From the NCBI RefSeq assembly GCF_014596445.1, contig NZ_MECL01000088.1:33608-97607 (forward strand): a DNA stretch of 64,000 nt. Direction: 5' to 3'. A program made the translations under genes and the position numbers. Shown piece after piece: positions 43,900-53,309 of the stretch (its first letter is position 1; each line of letters starts with the position of its first letter). The notes beneath the pieces were generated by a model that did no database searches, was not told the origin of the DNA, and worked only from the letters and a program-made list of their open reading frames with translations. This stretch comes from Streptomyces sp. CBMA29. GTDB taxonomy: Bacteria > Actinomycetota > Actinomycetes > Streptomycetales > Streptomycetaceae.

Positions 43900-45296
43900 C
43901 CCTTCCTGCGGGTTGCCGTGCCGACACCCGTGCGATCGGTGGTTGCGTACTTGCGGCGCTCGTCCGCCATGAGCCGTTCGTATTCGTTGGGGTCGACCAG
44001 CAGATGGCCGGACGAGTCGTGGAACCGCTTGTCCTGGCGGCGGCGGGCGTTCCTCAGCTCCGACCACATCTGCGCGCGCGAGGGGAGGCTGACGGTCTCG
44101 GTCAGCAGGTCGCCGACCCACTCCGACTGGAACTCGGCCAGCGGCATCAGCGACATCATCGAGTGCAGCAGGCCGATGAAGTACAGGCCCTCGGTCTCCG
44201 GCGGCACGACCTGGTGGTAGAGCGCGGGCGCGTCGTCGCCGTCGCCGACGAGCGTGTCGTCGAGGAAGGGGTAGTCGATCTTGTAGCCGGTGCAGTGGAT
44301 GATCACATCGGCCTCGGTCTCGGTGCCGTCCGAGAAGCGGACGGTACGGCCGTCGACCGTGTCGATCACCGGCTTGGCGGTGATCCTGCCGTGCGCGATG
44401 GCGGGCAGCAGCTCGCTGCTGGCGACCAGCGGTCCCTGCCCGACCTTGTACGGCGGGTCGGGCAGCCCGTACGCCGACATGTGGCCGTGCACCAGCTTGA
44501 TCATCAACGTCACCAGCGGGCGCCGCTGTTCGACCGAGAGCTTCTTCATCATCGGCGACAGCTTGTCGATCGGGCCGCCTTCGAGGATCTTCGGGACGAT
44601 GTAGTGGCCGGTGCGCACCGACAGGTACGTGGCCTCCGCGACCCGGGACACCTCGGTGGCGATGTCGGCGGAGGTGGCGCCGAGACCGATGATCACGACC
44701 TTCTTGCCCGCGAGGTCCGCCGGTCCCTCGTAGTCGTAGGAGTGCGTCTCGGTGCCGGTGAACTTGCCCTCGTACGAGCCGAAGAGCGGCAGTCCGTGCC
44801 GCCCGCCGGAGGCGACCATCACCGCGCGGTACAGATGCGTCGTGCCGTCGCCGAAGGTCACCGCCCAGCCGCCGCCCGCTGCCTGCTCGACCCGGCTGAC
44901 CTCGGTGTCCAGTTGGATGTGCTCGCGCAGCCCGAAGTGGTCGACGTAGGAGTCGAAGTACCCCGCCACCTGGGTGTGGTGGGGGTAGTCCGGGTAGTCG
45001 TCCGGCATCGGGAAACTCGGGAACTGCATGACGGTCTTGGAGGTGTTGGCGAACAGCGCCGGGTACGCGCAGCTCTTGCCGCCCTGCGCGGGATACCGCC
45101 ACAGGCCGCCGAGTTCCGAGCGCCGCTCGTAGGCGTCGAAGGCGATGTCGCGGATCTTCAGCGAGCGGCACATCGCGATGCCCGCGGAGCCCGCGCCGAT
45201 GACGCAGACCTTGTCCCTGCGGTCCTCGGGGGCGGACGCTGAATCAGACGCAGACGCAGACGCGGCACCGGTCACCGGCTCGTCCATGGTGGTCAT
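43896..45296 (-). CDS. Flavin-dependent monooxygenase (FMO/Baeyer-Villiger-like)
   Basis: 466 residues. Two dinucleotide-binding motifs, VIGAGSAGIAMCRSL (FAD) and IIGLGATSADIATEV (NADPH), flank ISVRTGHYIVPK-type sequence typical of class B flavoprotein monooxygenases and N-oxygenases. Small coupled overlaps link it to both neighbours: its ATG shares one base with the DUF4267-like gene stop, and its TGA overlaps the ligase start. N-oxygenation or a Baeyer-Villiger step are both possible. Confidence 0.85.
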   Translation of the reverse strand: MTTMDEPVTGAASASASDSASAPEDRRDKVCVIGAGSAGIAMCRSLKIRDIAFDAYERRSELGGLWRYPAQGGKSCAYPALFANTSKTVMQFPSFPMPDDYPDYPHHTQVAGYFDSYVDHFGLREHIQLDTEVSRVEQAAGGGWAVTFGDGTTHLYRAVMVASGGRHGLPLFGSYEGKFTGTETHSYDYEGPADLAGKKVVIIGLGATSADIATEVSRVAEATYLSVRTGHYIVPKILEGGPIDKLSPMMKKLSVEQRRPLVTLMIKLVHGHMSAYGLPDPPYKVGQGPLVASSELLPAIAHGRITAKPVIDTVDGRTVRFSDGTETEADVIIHCTGYKIDYPFLDDTLVGDGDDAPALYHQVVPPETEGLYFIGLLHSMMSLMPLAEFQSEWVGDLLTETVSLPSRAQMWSELRNARRRQDKRFHDSSGHLLVDPNEYERLMADERRKYATTDRTGVGTATRRKG

Positions 45297-45670
45297 CAGG
45301 ACTCCCCCGCGCGCTCGGTGCTCGCCAGGGCCAGCAGGCCGAGCAGGGTCGCGGTGGCCGCGGCGCTGGTGTCGACCACGGTGGACTTCTTCAGCCGGCC
45401 CTTGCGGTGGCCGAGGATTCCGGCCGCGACGTCGAGGCCGTCGCAGAGGATGCCGGCCTTGAGCAGCAGCCTGCGGGTCTCGCCCCTGCTGGCCAGGACG
45501 CCCACGATCAGGGCGATGTTGCGGGCGGCGAACAGCCGTACCAGGTACTCGCCGTCGGCGTCCTCGTTGATGTGCAGCTTCTTCGCCCCGATGGCGGGCG
45601 CCAGGAACGCCGCCGCGCCGACCGTACGCAGGGTGCTGAGCAGAACGGCCGGCGTATCGCTCTTGTTCAT
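45296..45670 (-). CDS. Small membrane protein, DUF4267/DoxX-like
   Basis: 124 residues with hydrophobic helices at about 10-30 (LRTVGAAAFLAPAIGAKKL), 45-62 (ARNIALIVGVLA), 73-90 and 100-118. Such proteins sit in actinomycete secondary-metabolite clusters without assigned function. It overlaps the following gene by one base and lies 37 bases after the preceding one. Confidence 0.6.
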   Translation of the reverse strand: MNKSDTPAVLLSTLRTVGAAAFLAPAIGAKKLHINEDADGEYLVRLFAARNIALIVGVLASRGETRRLLLKAGILCDGLDVAAGILGHRKGRLKKSTVVDTSAAATATLLGLLALASTERAGES

Positions 45671-45707
45671 AGTGATGCGAGTTCCTCTCGCGCCTGGGCC
45701 ATCGACA

Positions 45708-46832
45708 TCACGTCGTGGCACTGGGAGCCGGTGTCGGTGGGAATTCCTTGGCGAAGCCGGTGAGCCGGACGACGACTCCGGCCTGCCGCAACATCTCGAT
45801 GTCCGTCTCGGGTTCCGCGGACTGCTCGGGGAACGAGATCCCGGCCGGCAGGTCCCGGCTCAGCACGCGTTCGGCCGCGCGGACGGCGCCCATCGCGCTG
45901 AGGTGGCCCTGGCCGCGGGTGTCGAGCAGGTCGATGGAGACCGAGCGGTTCGCGCTGTGCGCGGTGACGGTGAGCCCGCAGAAGTCGCCGGTGCCCGCGC
46001 TCTGGAAGAGCGCCGCGCGCACCCCGTGCAGCGGCGGCTTGGTCAGCGCCCGCAGCGCGCCGGACCGCTTCAGCCCGATCATCGCGTACAGCGACGGAAC
46101 GCTCTGGAGCGCGATCCGGGTCTCGACGGTCGGCACGCCGAGGGTGAGCGGCACGGTGGTCTGCTCCAGCGTGCTCACATACGCGGCGGGCCGCTCGTTG
46201 CCGTCGGCGCAGCGCACCGGGCGGCGGCCGGTCAGCGGGTGCGTGGGCTGCCGCCTGCCGTCGCGCATCGCGTAGTACGGCCAGGCCAGCCGTTCGGCGA
46301 AGCCCCACGAGTCGGGGCCGACCTTGTCGTCCGACGAGGACAGCACCGCGATCTCCACCCGCTCGGCGCGGCCGAGTTCGCGGACGGCCGCGGCGGCCAT
46401 CAGCGCGTTGAGCCCGGCGTACCAGGCGCCCGACAACAGCACGGGGGACGTGGGCCGTTCACGCGAGACCGCGACGGTGACGTCGAGAATCCCGGCGTGG
46501 CCCGCGCGGTTGATGTCCGCGATCGGGATGCCCCGGCGCATGGCGTCCACGATGAGGTGGTCGCCGGGGTCGCTGACCACGGCGAGAACGGCCGCGGGCT
46601 GCTCGGGCAGCGCCCCCAGCGGGCGTTCGGCGCGTACGTCGATGACGGCGGTGCTCGCGCCGATCCGCGCGGCCAGCGCCTTCGCCCGCTCGGGGTTGCG
46701 GCCCGCCAGCACGATCGGCAGGTCGGGGTGGCGCTGCCGGATCAGCCGCGCCGCGTGCTCGCCCACCACTCCGTAACCGCCCACGATGAGCAGCGGCGGC
46801 GGGGCCGCGGGGCGCTTGGGTCTACTGGCCAT
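45708..46832 (-). CDS. Saccharopine-dehydrogenase-like NAD(P)-binding protein
   Basis: 374 residues. GxGxxG-like LLIVGGYGVVGEHAARLI at residues 14-30, then VLAGRNPERAKALAARI and VLAVVSDPGDHLIVDAMRRGIPIADINRAG, typical of the saccharopine dehydrogenase/enoyl-reductase-like Rossmann group that reduces or dehydrogenates imine or related substrates. Its start overlaps the end of the second amine oxidase by 11 bases, which suggests joint action on an imine made by the oxidase. Confidence 0.78.
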   Translation of the reverse strand: MASRPKRPAAPPPLLIVGGYGVVGEHAARLIRQRHPDLPIVLAGRNPERAKALAARIGASTAVIDVRAERPLGALPEQPAAVLAVVSDPGDHLIVDAMRRGIPIADINRAGHAGILDVTVAVSRERPTSPVLLSGAWYAGLNALMAAAAVRELGRAERVEIAVLSSSDDKVGPDSWGFAERLAWPYYAMRDGRRQPTHPLTGRRPVRCADGNERPAAYVSTLEQTTVPLTLGVPTVETRIALQSVPSLYAMIGLKRSGALRALTKPPLHGVRAALFQSAGTGDFCGLTVTAHSANRSVSIDLLDTRGQGHLSAMGAVRAAERVLSRDLPAGISFPEQSAEPETDIEMLRQAGVVVRLTGFAKEFPPTPAPSATT

Positions 46833-48261
46833 GGCTCACCGCGCCGCTGATCGTGGTGTCCGGCTTGCGCTCCTCGCCGCGCTCCTCCGCCGCCCGCGCG
46901 AACAGCTCGCGGGCCACCCGGCGGCCGGAGTCGACGGCGCCGCCCATCGAACCCATCTGGTGGACGCCGCTCTCGGTGCCCGCCCAGTGGATGCGGCCGA
47001 TCGGCTCGCGCAGCGCCTTGCCGTACGCCGTGTACAGTCCGGGCGGCCCGAAGCCGTGGTAGCAGCCGCGGGTGAACTCCTCGTCCAGCCAGTTCTGTTC
47101 GACGAATTCGCGGGGCTTGCCCGCCTTCGCGCCGAGCCCGGCGACCAGTCCGTCCAGTACGGCGGTACGCCGCTCGGAGGGCGACAGGCGGGTCAGCGCG
47201 CGGGCGGCGGAGCCGGTGACGAAGGCCGACATCACGCCGGGGCTGCCGTCGGCGGGCGAGGTGTCGAAGGCGACCCGGAACGGGCCGTCGCTGCTGGTGA
47301 TCTGGCCGCTGAGCCCGGCGGCGCGCCAGAACGGCTCGTCGTAGACCGCCAGGCACTTCATGGCGGCGCCCGCGGGCATCCGCTGCGCGAACTGGTCGCG
47401 GTAGCCGGGCAGCGAGGGCGCGTACGTGATGCGTCCGGCGAGCGTGACCGGGATGGCGACGACGACCCATCGGCCGCGGTACTCGAAGCCGGGGCCCGAG
47501 ACCACGACGGAGTCGGAGCGCTGCTCGATGGTGCGGACGGCGGCGCCGACGCGAACCTCGTCGGGCATCCGCGCGGCCAGCTTCTTCGGGATGCTGTGCG
47601 CGCCGCCGTCGAAGCGGTAGCGCTGGATGCCGCCGCTGACCTCCAGCAGGTAGCGGAAGCCGCCGGAGGCGTTGGCGTAGTACAGCACGTGCATCAGCGA
47701 CAGGTCGGCCGGGCGGGCGCAGAAGGCGGCCTCGATCATCATGGTGATGAAGGCCCGCGCGGTGGAGGTGGTGACGTTGCGCTGCATCCACGACCAGAGG
47801 GTCTGGCTGTCCAGCTTCTCGGCGTTCGGCGCGTTCCACGGGCCGTCCGGCGGGACGGACTTCGCCATCCGCTCGATCTTCAGGATCGCCTGGCCGAGGT
47901 CGGCGATGGCGGCCGGGCCCATCCGCCAGGGGAAGAGGCCGGAGTACGCGTGGCGGCGGCCGTTGACGAAGGTGAGGCGTTCGCCCTCGTCGTAGCTGCG
48001 AAAGCCGGTCACGCCGACGGACGCGGCGGTCTCGGCGATCATCGTGCTCTTGTCGCCGAAGTACTCGCCGCCCAGGTCGACCGCCTTGCCGCCGCCCACG
48101 TCGAGGCCCTTGAGCCGTCCGCCGACGCGCTCGCGCGCTTCGAGCGTCTTGACGGTCCACCCGGCGTCCTTCAGTTCGCGGGTCGCCGTCAGTCCCGCGA
48201 GGCCCGCGCCGACGACGATGACGTCGGCTTCCGCGCTGGGCTCGTCTGTCACATGCAGCAC
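46822..48261 (-). CDS. Flavin-containing amine oxidase, paralogue 2
   Basis: 479 residues, the same length and motif order as the gene at 40690-42129: VIVVGAGLAGLTATRELKDAG, GGRLKGLDVGGGKAVDLGG, GRIHWAGTESGVHQMGSMGG. A GGAGGT site six bases before GTG 48261 favours this start. It comes two bases after the stop of the FAD monooxygenase gene. Two such paralogues in one operon suggest two separate oxidation steps or a heteromeric oxidase. Confidence 0.88.
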   Translation of the reverse strand: MLHVTDEPSAEADVIVVGAGLAGLTATRELKDAGWTVKTLEARERVGGRLKGLDVGGGKAVDLGGEYFGDKSTMIAETAASVGVTGFRSYDEGERLTFVNGRRHAYSGLFPWRMGPAAIADLGQAILKIERMAKSVPPDGPWNAPNAEKLDSQTLWSWMQRNVTTSTARAFITMMIEAAFCARPADLSLMHVLYYANASGGFRYLLEVSGGIQRYRFDGGAHSIPKKLAARMPDEVRVGAAVRTIEQRSDSVVVSGPGFEYRGRWVVVAIPVTLAGRITYAPSLPGYRDQFAQRMPAGAAMKCLAVYDEPFWRAAGLSGQITSSDGPFRVAFDTSPADGSPGVMSAFVTGSAARALTRLSPSERRTAVLDGLVAGLGAKAGKPREFVEQNWLDEEFTRGCYHGFGPPGLYTAYGKALREPIGRIHWAGTESGVHQMGSMGGAVDSGRRVARELFARAAEERGEERKPDTTISGAVSHGQ

Positions 48262-48263
48262 GT

Positions 48264-49835
48264 TCAGACCTCCGCGTTCTTCTGATCGGCGTCTTTGAGT
48301 ACCGGCCCGTTGCCGCCCTTGGTCCCGTTGGTCCCGTTGCCGCCATGGGAGCCGTTCGCGCCTTTCGCGCCGTCCGCCGGGGCCGGGAGCGGGTCGGCGG
48401 CGGAGACCGGGACGGGCCGTACGCGTACCGGCGGGGCCGCGGTGACGTCGGAGGACACCAACTGCGGGTGGCGGTTCATCCACCGGCGGCGCGGCTCGCG
48501 GGCCAGCAGCTTGACGGTCTCCCGCACCAGCGGCAGCCGCTTGTGCTTGCCGGACAGCATCATCCGTCCGGTGATCACGGCCATGTCGGTCAGCGGGAAG
48601 ACCTCGTAGTACTTCGAGCGGTGGTGGTAGAGGTCGAGGAAGCGGCCGATCTCGCCGCGCTCGGCCATGCCCTTGAGCGCCTCGGGCACGGCGGAGGGCA
48701 GCGCGCCCGCCTCGCCGAGGATGTTCGCGAGCCAGTAGTGGCCCTCGAAGCGGCGGTCGCGCCACTGCGTCCACAGCCGCAGCGTCTCGTCCTGGCCGAG
48801 CGCCGACACACCGGGGCCGGAGCGGCCGAGGGCGGCGACGATGGCGGGCGCGAGGCGCTCCACCTGGCGGAAGGCGTCGCCGATGCCGCGGCCGGCGGAG
48901 GGGTCCTTGAAGTGGCCCGCGTCGCCGACCAGCACCCAGCCGGGCCCCGAGGACTGCCGGAAGTAGCCCTCGAATTTGACGATGCCGGAGATCTTGGTGG
49001 CGATCTTCGCGTCGGCCAGCGCCTCCGCGGTCGGTTCGCAGGCCCGCATGTGGGCCAGCAGGCCCGCTTCGGTGTTGCGGCGGAAGTACTCGCGTTCGTG
49101 CCCCTCGGGAGAGACGCCGACCAGGTACAGGCCGTTGTCCGCGGGGCCCGCCCACACCATCCGGTCGCCCCAGCGGTGGAAGACGAAGGTGTCGTCGGAG
49201 GACGGGTGCGCGCCCTCGAAGAAGGTGAAGTAGTAGGAGCGTTCGTTGGGTACAACGTTGTATTTGCGCGAGCCGACCATGTACGCGACGGTCGAGTTGC
49301 GGCCGTCCGCGCCCACGACGAGCGGTGCGCGCAGCACCGTCTCCTTGCCGTCGTGCTGGGCGCGCACACCGGCCACCCGGCCGCGCTCCCAGAGCATCTC
49401 GACGACCTTGGTGCCCATCCTGACGTCGGCACCGGCCTCGACCGCGGCCTCGTGGAGGATCGAGTCGAGCAGGTGCCGACGCAGGAAGGTCGCGCCGCCC
49501 ACGTCGTCGAAGCGCAGCGGGAACTGCGAGACGACATGGAAGTCGTTGAGCTTGGTGTCGGCGCGGCGCATGAAACGCACACCGGTCTTCTCGACGGAGT
49601 CGAGCACACCGAGGCGTTTGAGGAACAGGAGACCGTCCGCCTCCATGAGGTGCGAGGAGAGCACCTCACGGGGGAACGTCGCCTGCTCGACCACGACGAC
49701 CTTCAGGCCCGCGCGCGAGAGCAGCGTGGCGAGCGGCGACCCGGCACAGCGGGCGCCCACGATGATGACGTCGAAGTGCTCGGCGTCCGTACGGTTTCGC
49801 CGGAGTTCGCTCCCGGCCAGGCCCTTGGTCGTCAT
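48264..49835 (-). CDS. FAD-dependent monooxygenase (PHBH fold)
   Basis: 523 residues. IIVGARCAGSPLATLLSRAGL at the N-terminus and WVLVGDAGHFKDPSAGRGIGDAFRQ are the FAD signatures of PHBH-type aromatic hydroxylases and related reductases. The tryptophan-halogenase WxWxIP motif is absent, so a halogenase call is not supported. The C-terminal tail is Gly/Asn-rich (GANGSHGGNGTNGTKGGNG). ATG 49835 lies four bases after the aldehyde dehydrogenase stop. Confidence 0.85.
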   Translation of the reverse strand: MTTKGLAGSELRRNRTDAEHFDVIIVGARCAGSPLATLLSRAGLKVVVVEQATFPREVLSSHLMEADGLLFLKRLGVLDSVEKTGVRFMRRADTKLNDFHVVSQFPLRFDDVGGATFLRRHLLDSILHEAAVEAGADVRMGTKVVEMLWERGRVAGVRAQHDGKETVLRAPLVVGADGRNSTVAYMVGSRKYNVVPNERSYYFTFFEGAHPSSDDTFVFHRWGDRMVWAGPADNGLYLVGVSPEGHEREYFRRNTEAGLLAHMRACEPTAEALADAKIATKISGIVKFEGYFRQSSGPGWVLVGDAGHFKDPSAGRGIGDAFRQVERLAPAIVAALGRSGPGVSALGQDETLRLWTQWRDRRFEGHYWLANILGEAGALPSAVPEALKGMAERGEIGRFLDLYHHRSKYYEVFPLTDMAVITGRMMLSGKHKRLPLVRETVKLLAREPRRRWMNRHPQLVSSDVTAAPPVRVRPVPVSAADPLPAPADGAKGANGSHGGNGTNGTKGGNGPVLKDADQKNAEV

Positions 49836-49839
49836 GGTC

Positions 49840-51444
49840 TTAGCTCCGCGCCCTTTCGCCGGCCGGGACGATCTGCGAGTCCAGCGGACGCGGATCACCG
49901 TCACCCCACGAAATGCCCTGGAGGTGCGTGGTGCGCAGTCCCGCGTAGTTCAGCTCTCCGTACGGTCCGCCGGTGAGGCCGTTGCCACCGTGTGTGGAGA
50001 GGATGGAGTTGAACCCGATGTGCGAGTCGTTGACCTTCAACAGGCCGCCGTTGGTCACGCCGTCGGCGAACCGGTGAGCGGTCTGCTCGTCGCCGGTCCA
50101 CACCGAGTTGCGCAGCCCGTACTTGTTGGCGTTGAGGAAGTCGATGATGTCCTCCAGCAGCGCGTCGTCGTCCGTGGTCGCCTCGGGCACCACGACCGGC
50201 AGCAGCGGGAAGAAGGTCTCCTCGCGTACGCAGGACAGGTCCCGCGACTCGGCGAGTCCGTCGACCCTGACGACCGTCGGCAGGCAGAACATCCCGGTGC
50301 TCGATGTCTCGCCGTCGACGTCCACGCGCGTGCCGCCGCAGAGCACGGACGCACCCTTGGTCTCGGCCTCGGACAGGAAGTCGAAGAAACCGTCGACCTT
50401 CAGTACCGGGCTGAGCAGGATCTCCGGGTTCTCCGGGTAGCCGGGCACGATGGCCTTGGCGCGCTCCACGAACACCTCGAGGAAGCGGTTGGCGACCTCG
50501 GGGTGCACGATCGCGTACTTCGGCACCATGCAGATCTGGCTGGAGCCGTAGAACGACTCCTCCAGGGCCCGCGCGGCGGCTTCGAGATCCGCGTCCTTCC
50601 AGACCACGAAGCCGTCGTTGCCCGCGAGTTCGAGGATCGCCTTCTTGCCGTTGTGCAGGCAGTCCTCGCCGAGCTTGAGACCCGCGGCGCTGTCGCCGAA
50701 GAACAGGATGTCGTCCACCAGCGGGCTGGCGAGCCAGGTCCGCAGCACCTGCTCGGTGTGACCGCAGATCACATTGAGCGTCCCGGAAGGCGCGCCGTGC
50801 TTCTCCAGGATCGGCGCGAGAATCTCGCGGTAGACGAAGAACACGCTCAGCGGCGTGGTGCGCGGCGCCTTCACCACCAGGGTGTTGCCCGCCAGGAGGG
50901 CGAGCACGCCCAGCGTGGAGTTCGAACCCGCCGCGTTCTGCGGAGGGTTGACGCACACCACGCCGTCGGGCTTGCGCACCAGTTCCAGCGTGCGGCCCTG
51001 CGGCGCGAACTCCTGGTGGAGCTGGCTCTCGTACCAGCGGACCGTCGGCTCGTCGCAGCAGCGCAGCATGCCGCTGACTTCCCACTGGGCGAGCCGGCGC
51101 GGGTGCCCCTCGGCGATGAGGATGTCGATGAGTTCCTCGGACCGTTCGGCCAGGGTCTCGTTGAACTCCAGGACGATCTGGCTGCGGGTCTCCTGCGGGA
51201 GGAGCCGGAAGGTCCGGCTCGCCCTGCGGGCCGCTTCCAGCGCCCGGTCGTTGTCCTCGGGGGCGCCCACCGCGCACCGGGCCACCACGGCCTCGGTCGA
51301 CTCCACGGGCCGCCCGAGTTCCAGCGCCCTCTTGAGGTTGAACGTCGGGCGGTTCTCCTTCAGGTACGCCGAGGCGCGCAGGACGTACGTCCATCGAGCA
51401 CCCTCGACGTCCTTGCCGTCGATGTACTGAGGGTAGGACCTCAT
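49840..51444 (-). CDS. Aldehyde dehydrogenase family protein
   Basis: 534 residues of the NAD(P)-dependent aldehyde dehydrogenase superfamily. The NPPQNAAGSN region, the general-base Glu in ILELAGNDG and the nucleophile Cys in GSSQICMVPKY are present, so it should be active. It probably oxidises an aldehyde, perhaps one made by an amine oxidase of this operon, to the acid that the AMP-ligase could activate. It begins at 51444 with an ATGA overlap of the TrpB-like gene. Confidence 0.88.
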   Translation of the reverse strand: MRSYPQYIDGKDVEGARWTYVLRASAYLKENRPTFNLKRALELGRPVESTEAVVARCAVGAPEDNDRALEAARRASRTFRLLPQETRSQIVLEFNETLAERSEELIDILIAEGHPRRLAQWEVSGMLRCCDEPTVRWYESQLHQEFAPQGRTLELVRKPDGVVCVNPPQNAAGSNSTLGVLALLAGNTLVVKAPRTTPLSVFFVYREILAPILEKHGAPSGTLNVICGHTEQVLRTWLASPLVDDILFFGDSAAGLKLGEDCLHNGKKAILELAGNDGFVVWKDADLEAAARALEESFYGSSQICMVPKYAIVHPEVANRFLEVFVERAKAIVPGYPENPEILLSPVLKVDGFFDFLSEAETKGASVLCGGTRVDVDGETSSTGMFCLPTVVRVDGLAESRDLSCVREETFFPLLPVVVPEATTDDDALLEDIIDFLNANKYGLRNSVWTGDEQTAHRFADGVTNGGLLKVNDSHIGFNSILSTHGGNGLTGGPYGELNYAGLRTTHLQGISWGDGDPRPLDSQIVPAGERARS

Positions 51445-52799
51445 GCCTGGAGGCCCTCCATGCTGGGGGCGACGAAGTCTTCCTTCTCGACGTCGCGCAG
51501 CAGGCCCTCGTTGTACCGGCCGTACGCGCCCAGGTCCAGCAGGCCGTGGCCGCTGTAGTTGAACACGATGGTGGCCTCGCGCCCGGTCCGCTTGCACTCC
51601 AGGGCCTTGTCGATGACGGCCCGGATGGCGTGCGAGGTCTCGGGGGCCGGGAGGTAGCCCTGGAGCTTGGCGAACGTGGTGCCCGCGTCGAAGACGGACA
51701 CCTGCCCGTACGCCTCGGCGTCGAGCAGCCCCTCGTGCCGCATGAGACCCACGATCGGGGCGCAACCGTGGTAACGCAGGCCGCCCGCGTGGATGGGCGG
51801 CGGCACGAACTCGTGGCCGAGGGTGTAGGTGTGCACACCGGGGCCGCGGCCGTTGGAGTCGGCGAAGTCCAGCCGGTACTCGCCGTAGGTCAGCGGCGCG
51901 CACGCCTCCGGCTCGGCGGCCAGGATGGTGATGTCGGCGCCGTTGAGCTTGTCCTCGACGAAGGGCGAGGCGAAGCCGCTGAGGTTGGACCCGCAACCGA
52001 CCGAGGCGATCAGGTAGTCGGGGGTCCGGCCGATCATCCTGAGCTGTTCCTTCAGCTCCAGGCCGATCACCGAGTGGTGCAGCAGGCAGTGGTTGGAGAA
52101 GGCGCCGACCGCGAAGCGGGTGCCCTCGTCGGCGTCGACGCACTCCAGCGCCTCGCTGACCGCGGTGGCCTCGCTGCCGGGGTGGTCGGGGTACTCCGCG
52201 AGGAGCTTGCGGCCGTAGTCCGTGGTGTCACCGGGGCTGGGCCGCACCTCGGCGCCGTAGGTCTCCATCAGATTCCGGCGGTACGGCTTGGTGTGGTAGC
52301 TCGCCCGCACCATGAAGACCGTGAGGTCGAGGCCGAAGATCTGGCAGGCGATGGCCAGGGCGCTGCCCCACTGGCCGGCGCCGGTGTCGGTGACCAGCCG
52401 GGTGTGGCCGTCGCGCTTGGCGTAGTACGCCTGCGCGAGGGCGGAGTTGAGCTTGTGGCTGCCGCTGGGCGAGGTGGCCTCGTACTTGAACCAGATCTGG
52501 GCCGGTGTGCCCAGCTCCCGCTCCAGCGCGACGGCGCGGATCAGCGGGGTCGGCCGCCAGAGCTTGTACGCCTCGCGTACCGGCTCGGGGATCGTGATCC
52601 AGCGCTCCAGCGAGGTCTCCTGCGCGGCCATCGACTTGACGAACAGCCGCTCCAGCCACTCCCGCGTGACCTTCTTGCCGGTCGAGTTGTCGATGTACTC
52701 CTCGGGCAACCGGGGCAGATCCGGGATGACGTTGTACCAACGGGTGGGAATCTTATCGACCGGAAGATCGACACGGTCGATTAAGCCGAGCGGCTTCAT
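51441..52799 (-). CDS. TrpB-like PLP-dependent enzyme, first gene of the operon
   Basis: 452 residues of the TrpB2 type. The PLP Lys lies in ATSPSGSHKLNSALAQAYY, the Gly-rich phosphate loop in SVGCGSNLSG, and the general layout (an extended N-terminus, no TrpA partner in the cluster) fits stand-alone tryptophan-synthase-beta relatives that carry out beta-replacements on Ser. AAGGGGA stands eight bases before ATG 52799. Codon 6 is TTA (52784-52782), marking bldA-dependent translation. A housekeeping TrpB is an alternative, but it is embedded in a biosynthetic operon by coupled overlaps, so a pathway role is preferred. Confidence 0.85.
   Translation of the reverse strand: MKPLGLIDRVDLPVDKIPTRWYNVIPDLPRLPEEYIDNSTGKKVTREWLERLFVKSMAAQETSLERWITIPEPVREAYKLWRPTPLIRAVALERELGTPAQIWFKYEATSPSGSHKLNSALAQAYYAKRDGHTRLVTDTGAGQWGSALAIACQIFGLDLTVFMVRASYHTKPYRRNLMETYGAEVRPSPGDTTDYGRKLLAEYPDHPGSEATAVSEALECVDADEGTRFAVGAFSNHCLLHHSVIGLELKEQLRMIGRTPDYLIASVGCGSNLSGFASPFVEDKLNGADITILAAEPEACAPLTYGEYRLDFADSNGRGPGVHTYTLGHEFVPPPIHAGGLRYHGCAPIVGLMRHEGLLDAEAYGQVSVFDAGTTFAKLQGYLPAPETSHAIRAVIDKALECKRTGREATIVFNYSGHGLLDLGAYGRYNEGLLRDVEKEDFVAPSMEGLQA
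52782..52784 (-). other. TTA codon at codon 6 of the TrpB-like gene
   Basis: Read directly: ATG AAG CCG CTC GGC TTA. In Streptomyces TTA is read only by the bldA leucyl-tRNA, so synthesis of this first-gene product should wait for development. Being near the start of a coupled operon, it may also limit downstream translation. Confidence 0.8.
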
Positions 52800-53309
52800 A
52801 CCTTGCGTCCCCTTAAGAGCGTGGTTGCTGACGAAATGCAGTGACACTCGTACGGACCTGCGCATGCTTGACCGGGCCGGCACCCTCGTGGGGAATTGAT
52901 TTCCGGCATGGCAAAGTCAGGCATTGGGCTTTTGGGTGCGAAAAATCTCGGCGAGAGGAACGGTGAAGCGCGGTGAAGTCGTGCCTCGGCACAACGGCTG
53001 CTCAGTGCCTCGGCGGCGCGTCAGGCTCCAGCCGAAGTCACCAATTGTGCGAGATCACGGATTGCGGTTCCCGTGGATTCGTGCCCGAAGGCACGGATGG
53101 ACGGGATGCCCGGACGTCACCGGCCATACGGCCTGGTGGTGCGGGGTCGATCAACCGTGCGTGAGAGGCCGACCAGGTGTCGGACCTCGAATATTCTCGT
53201 GCCAGCACTCGCATACCCCCGTATCAGTACTGGAATTGTTTGACAGCCTAGCGTCCGGCAGTTCCGATGGCAATACCATACTGGAACGCGTCCCGATGAC
53301 CGGAACTCA
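52800..53309. promoter_or_regulatory. Long non-coding leader upstream of the biosynthetic operon
   Basis: About 510 bases with no convincing gene. It must hold the operon promoter. Small hairpins are visible, such as CGTGCC-CGAA-GGCACG near 53080-53096, and TACTGGAA occurs twice around 53230 and 53280. No regulator gene accompanies the operon, so control may act here through an outside factor. Confidence 0.5.

Noticed and set aside
39835..44220. Plus-strand 1461-residue frame through the biosynthetic operon
   Set aside because: It is antisense to several well-supported enzymes with intact catalytic motifs and has no recognisable domain.
48264..49835. Flavin-dependent halogenase
   Set aside because: The WxWxIP motif is absent; the FAD motifs fit PHBH-type monooxygenases equally well.
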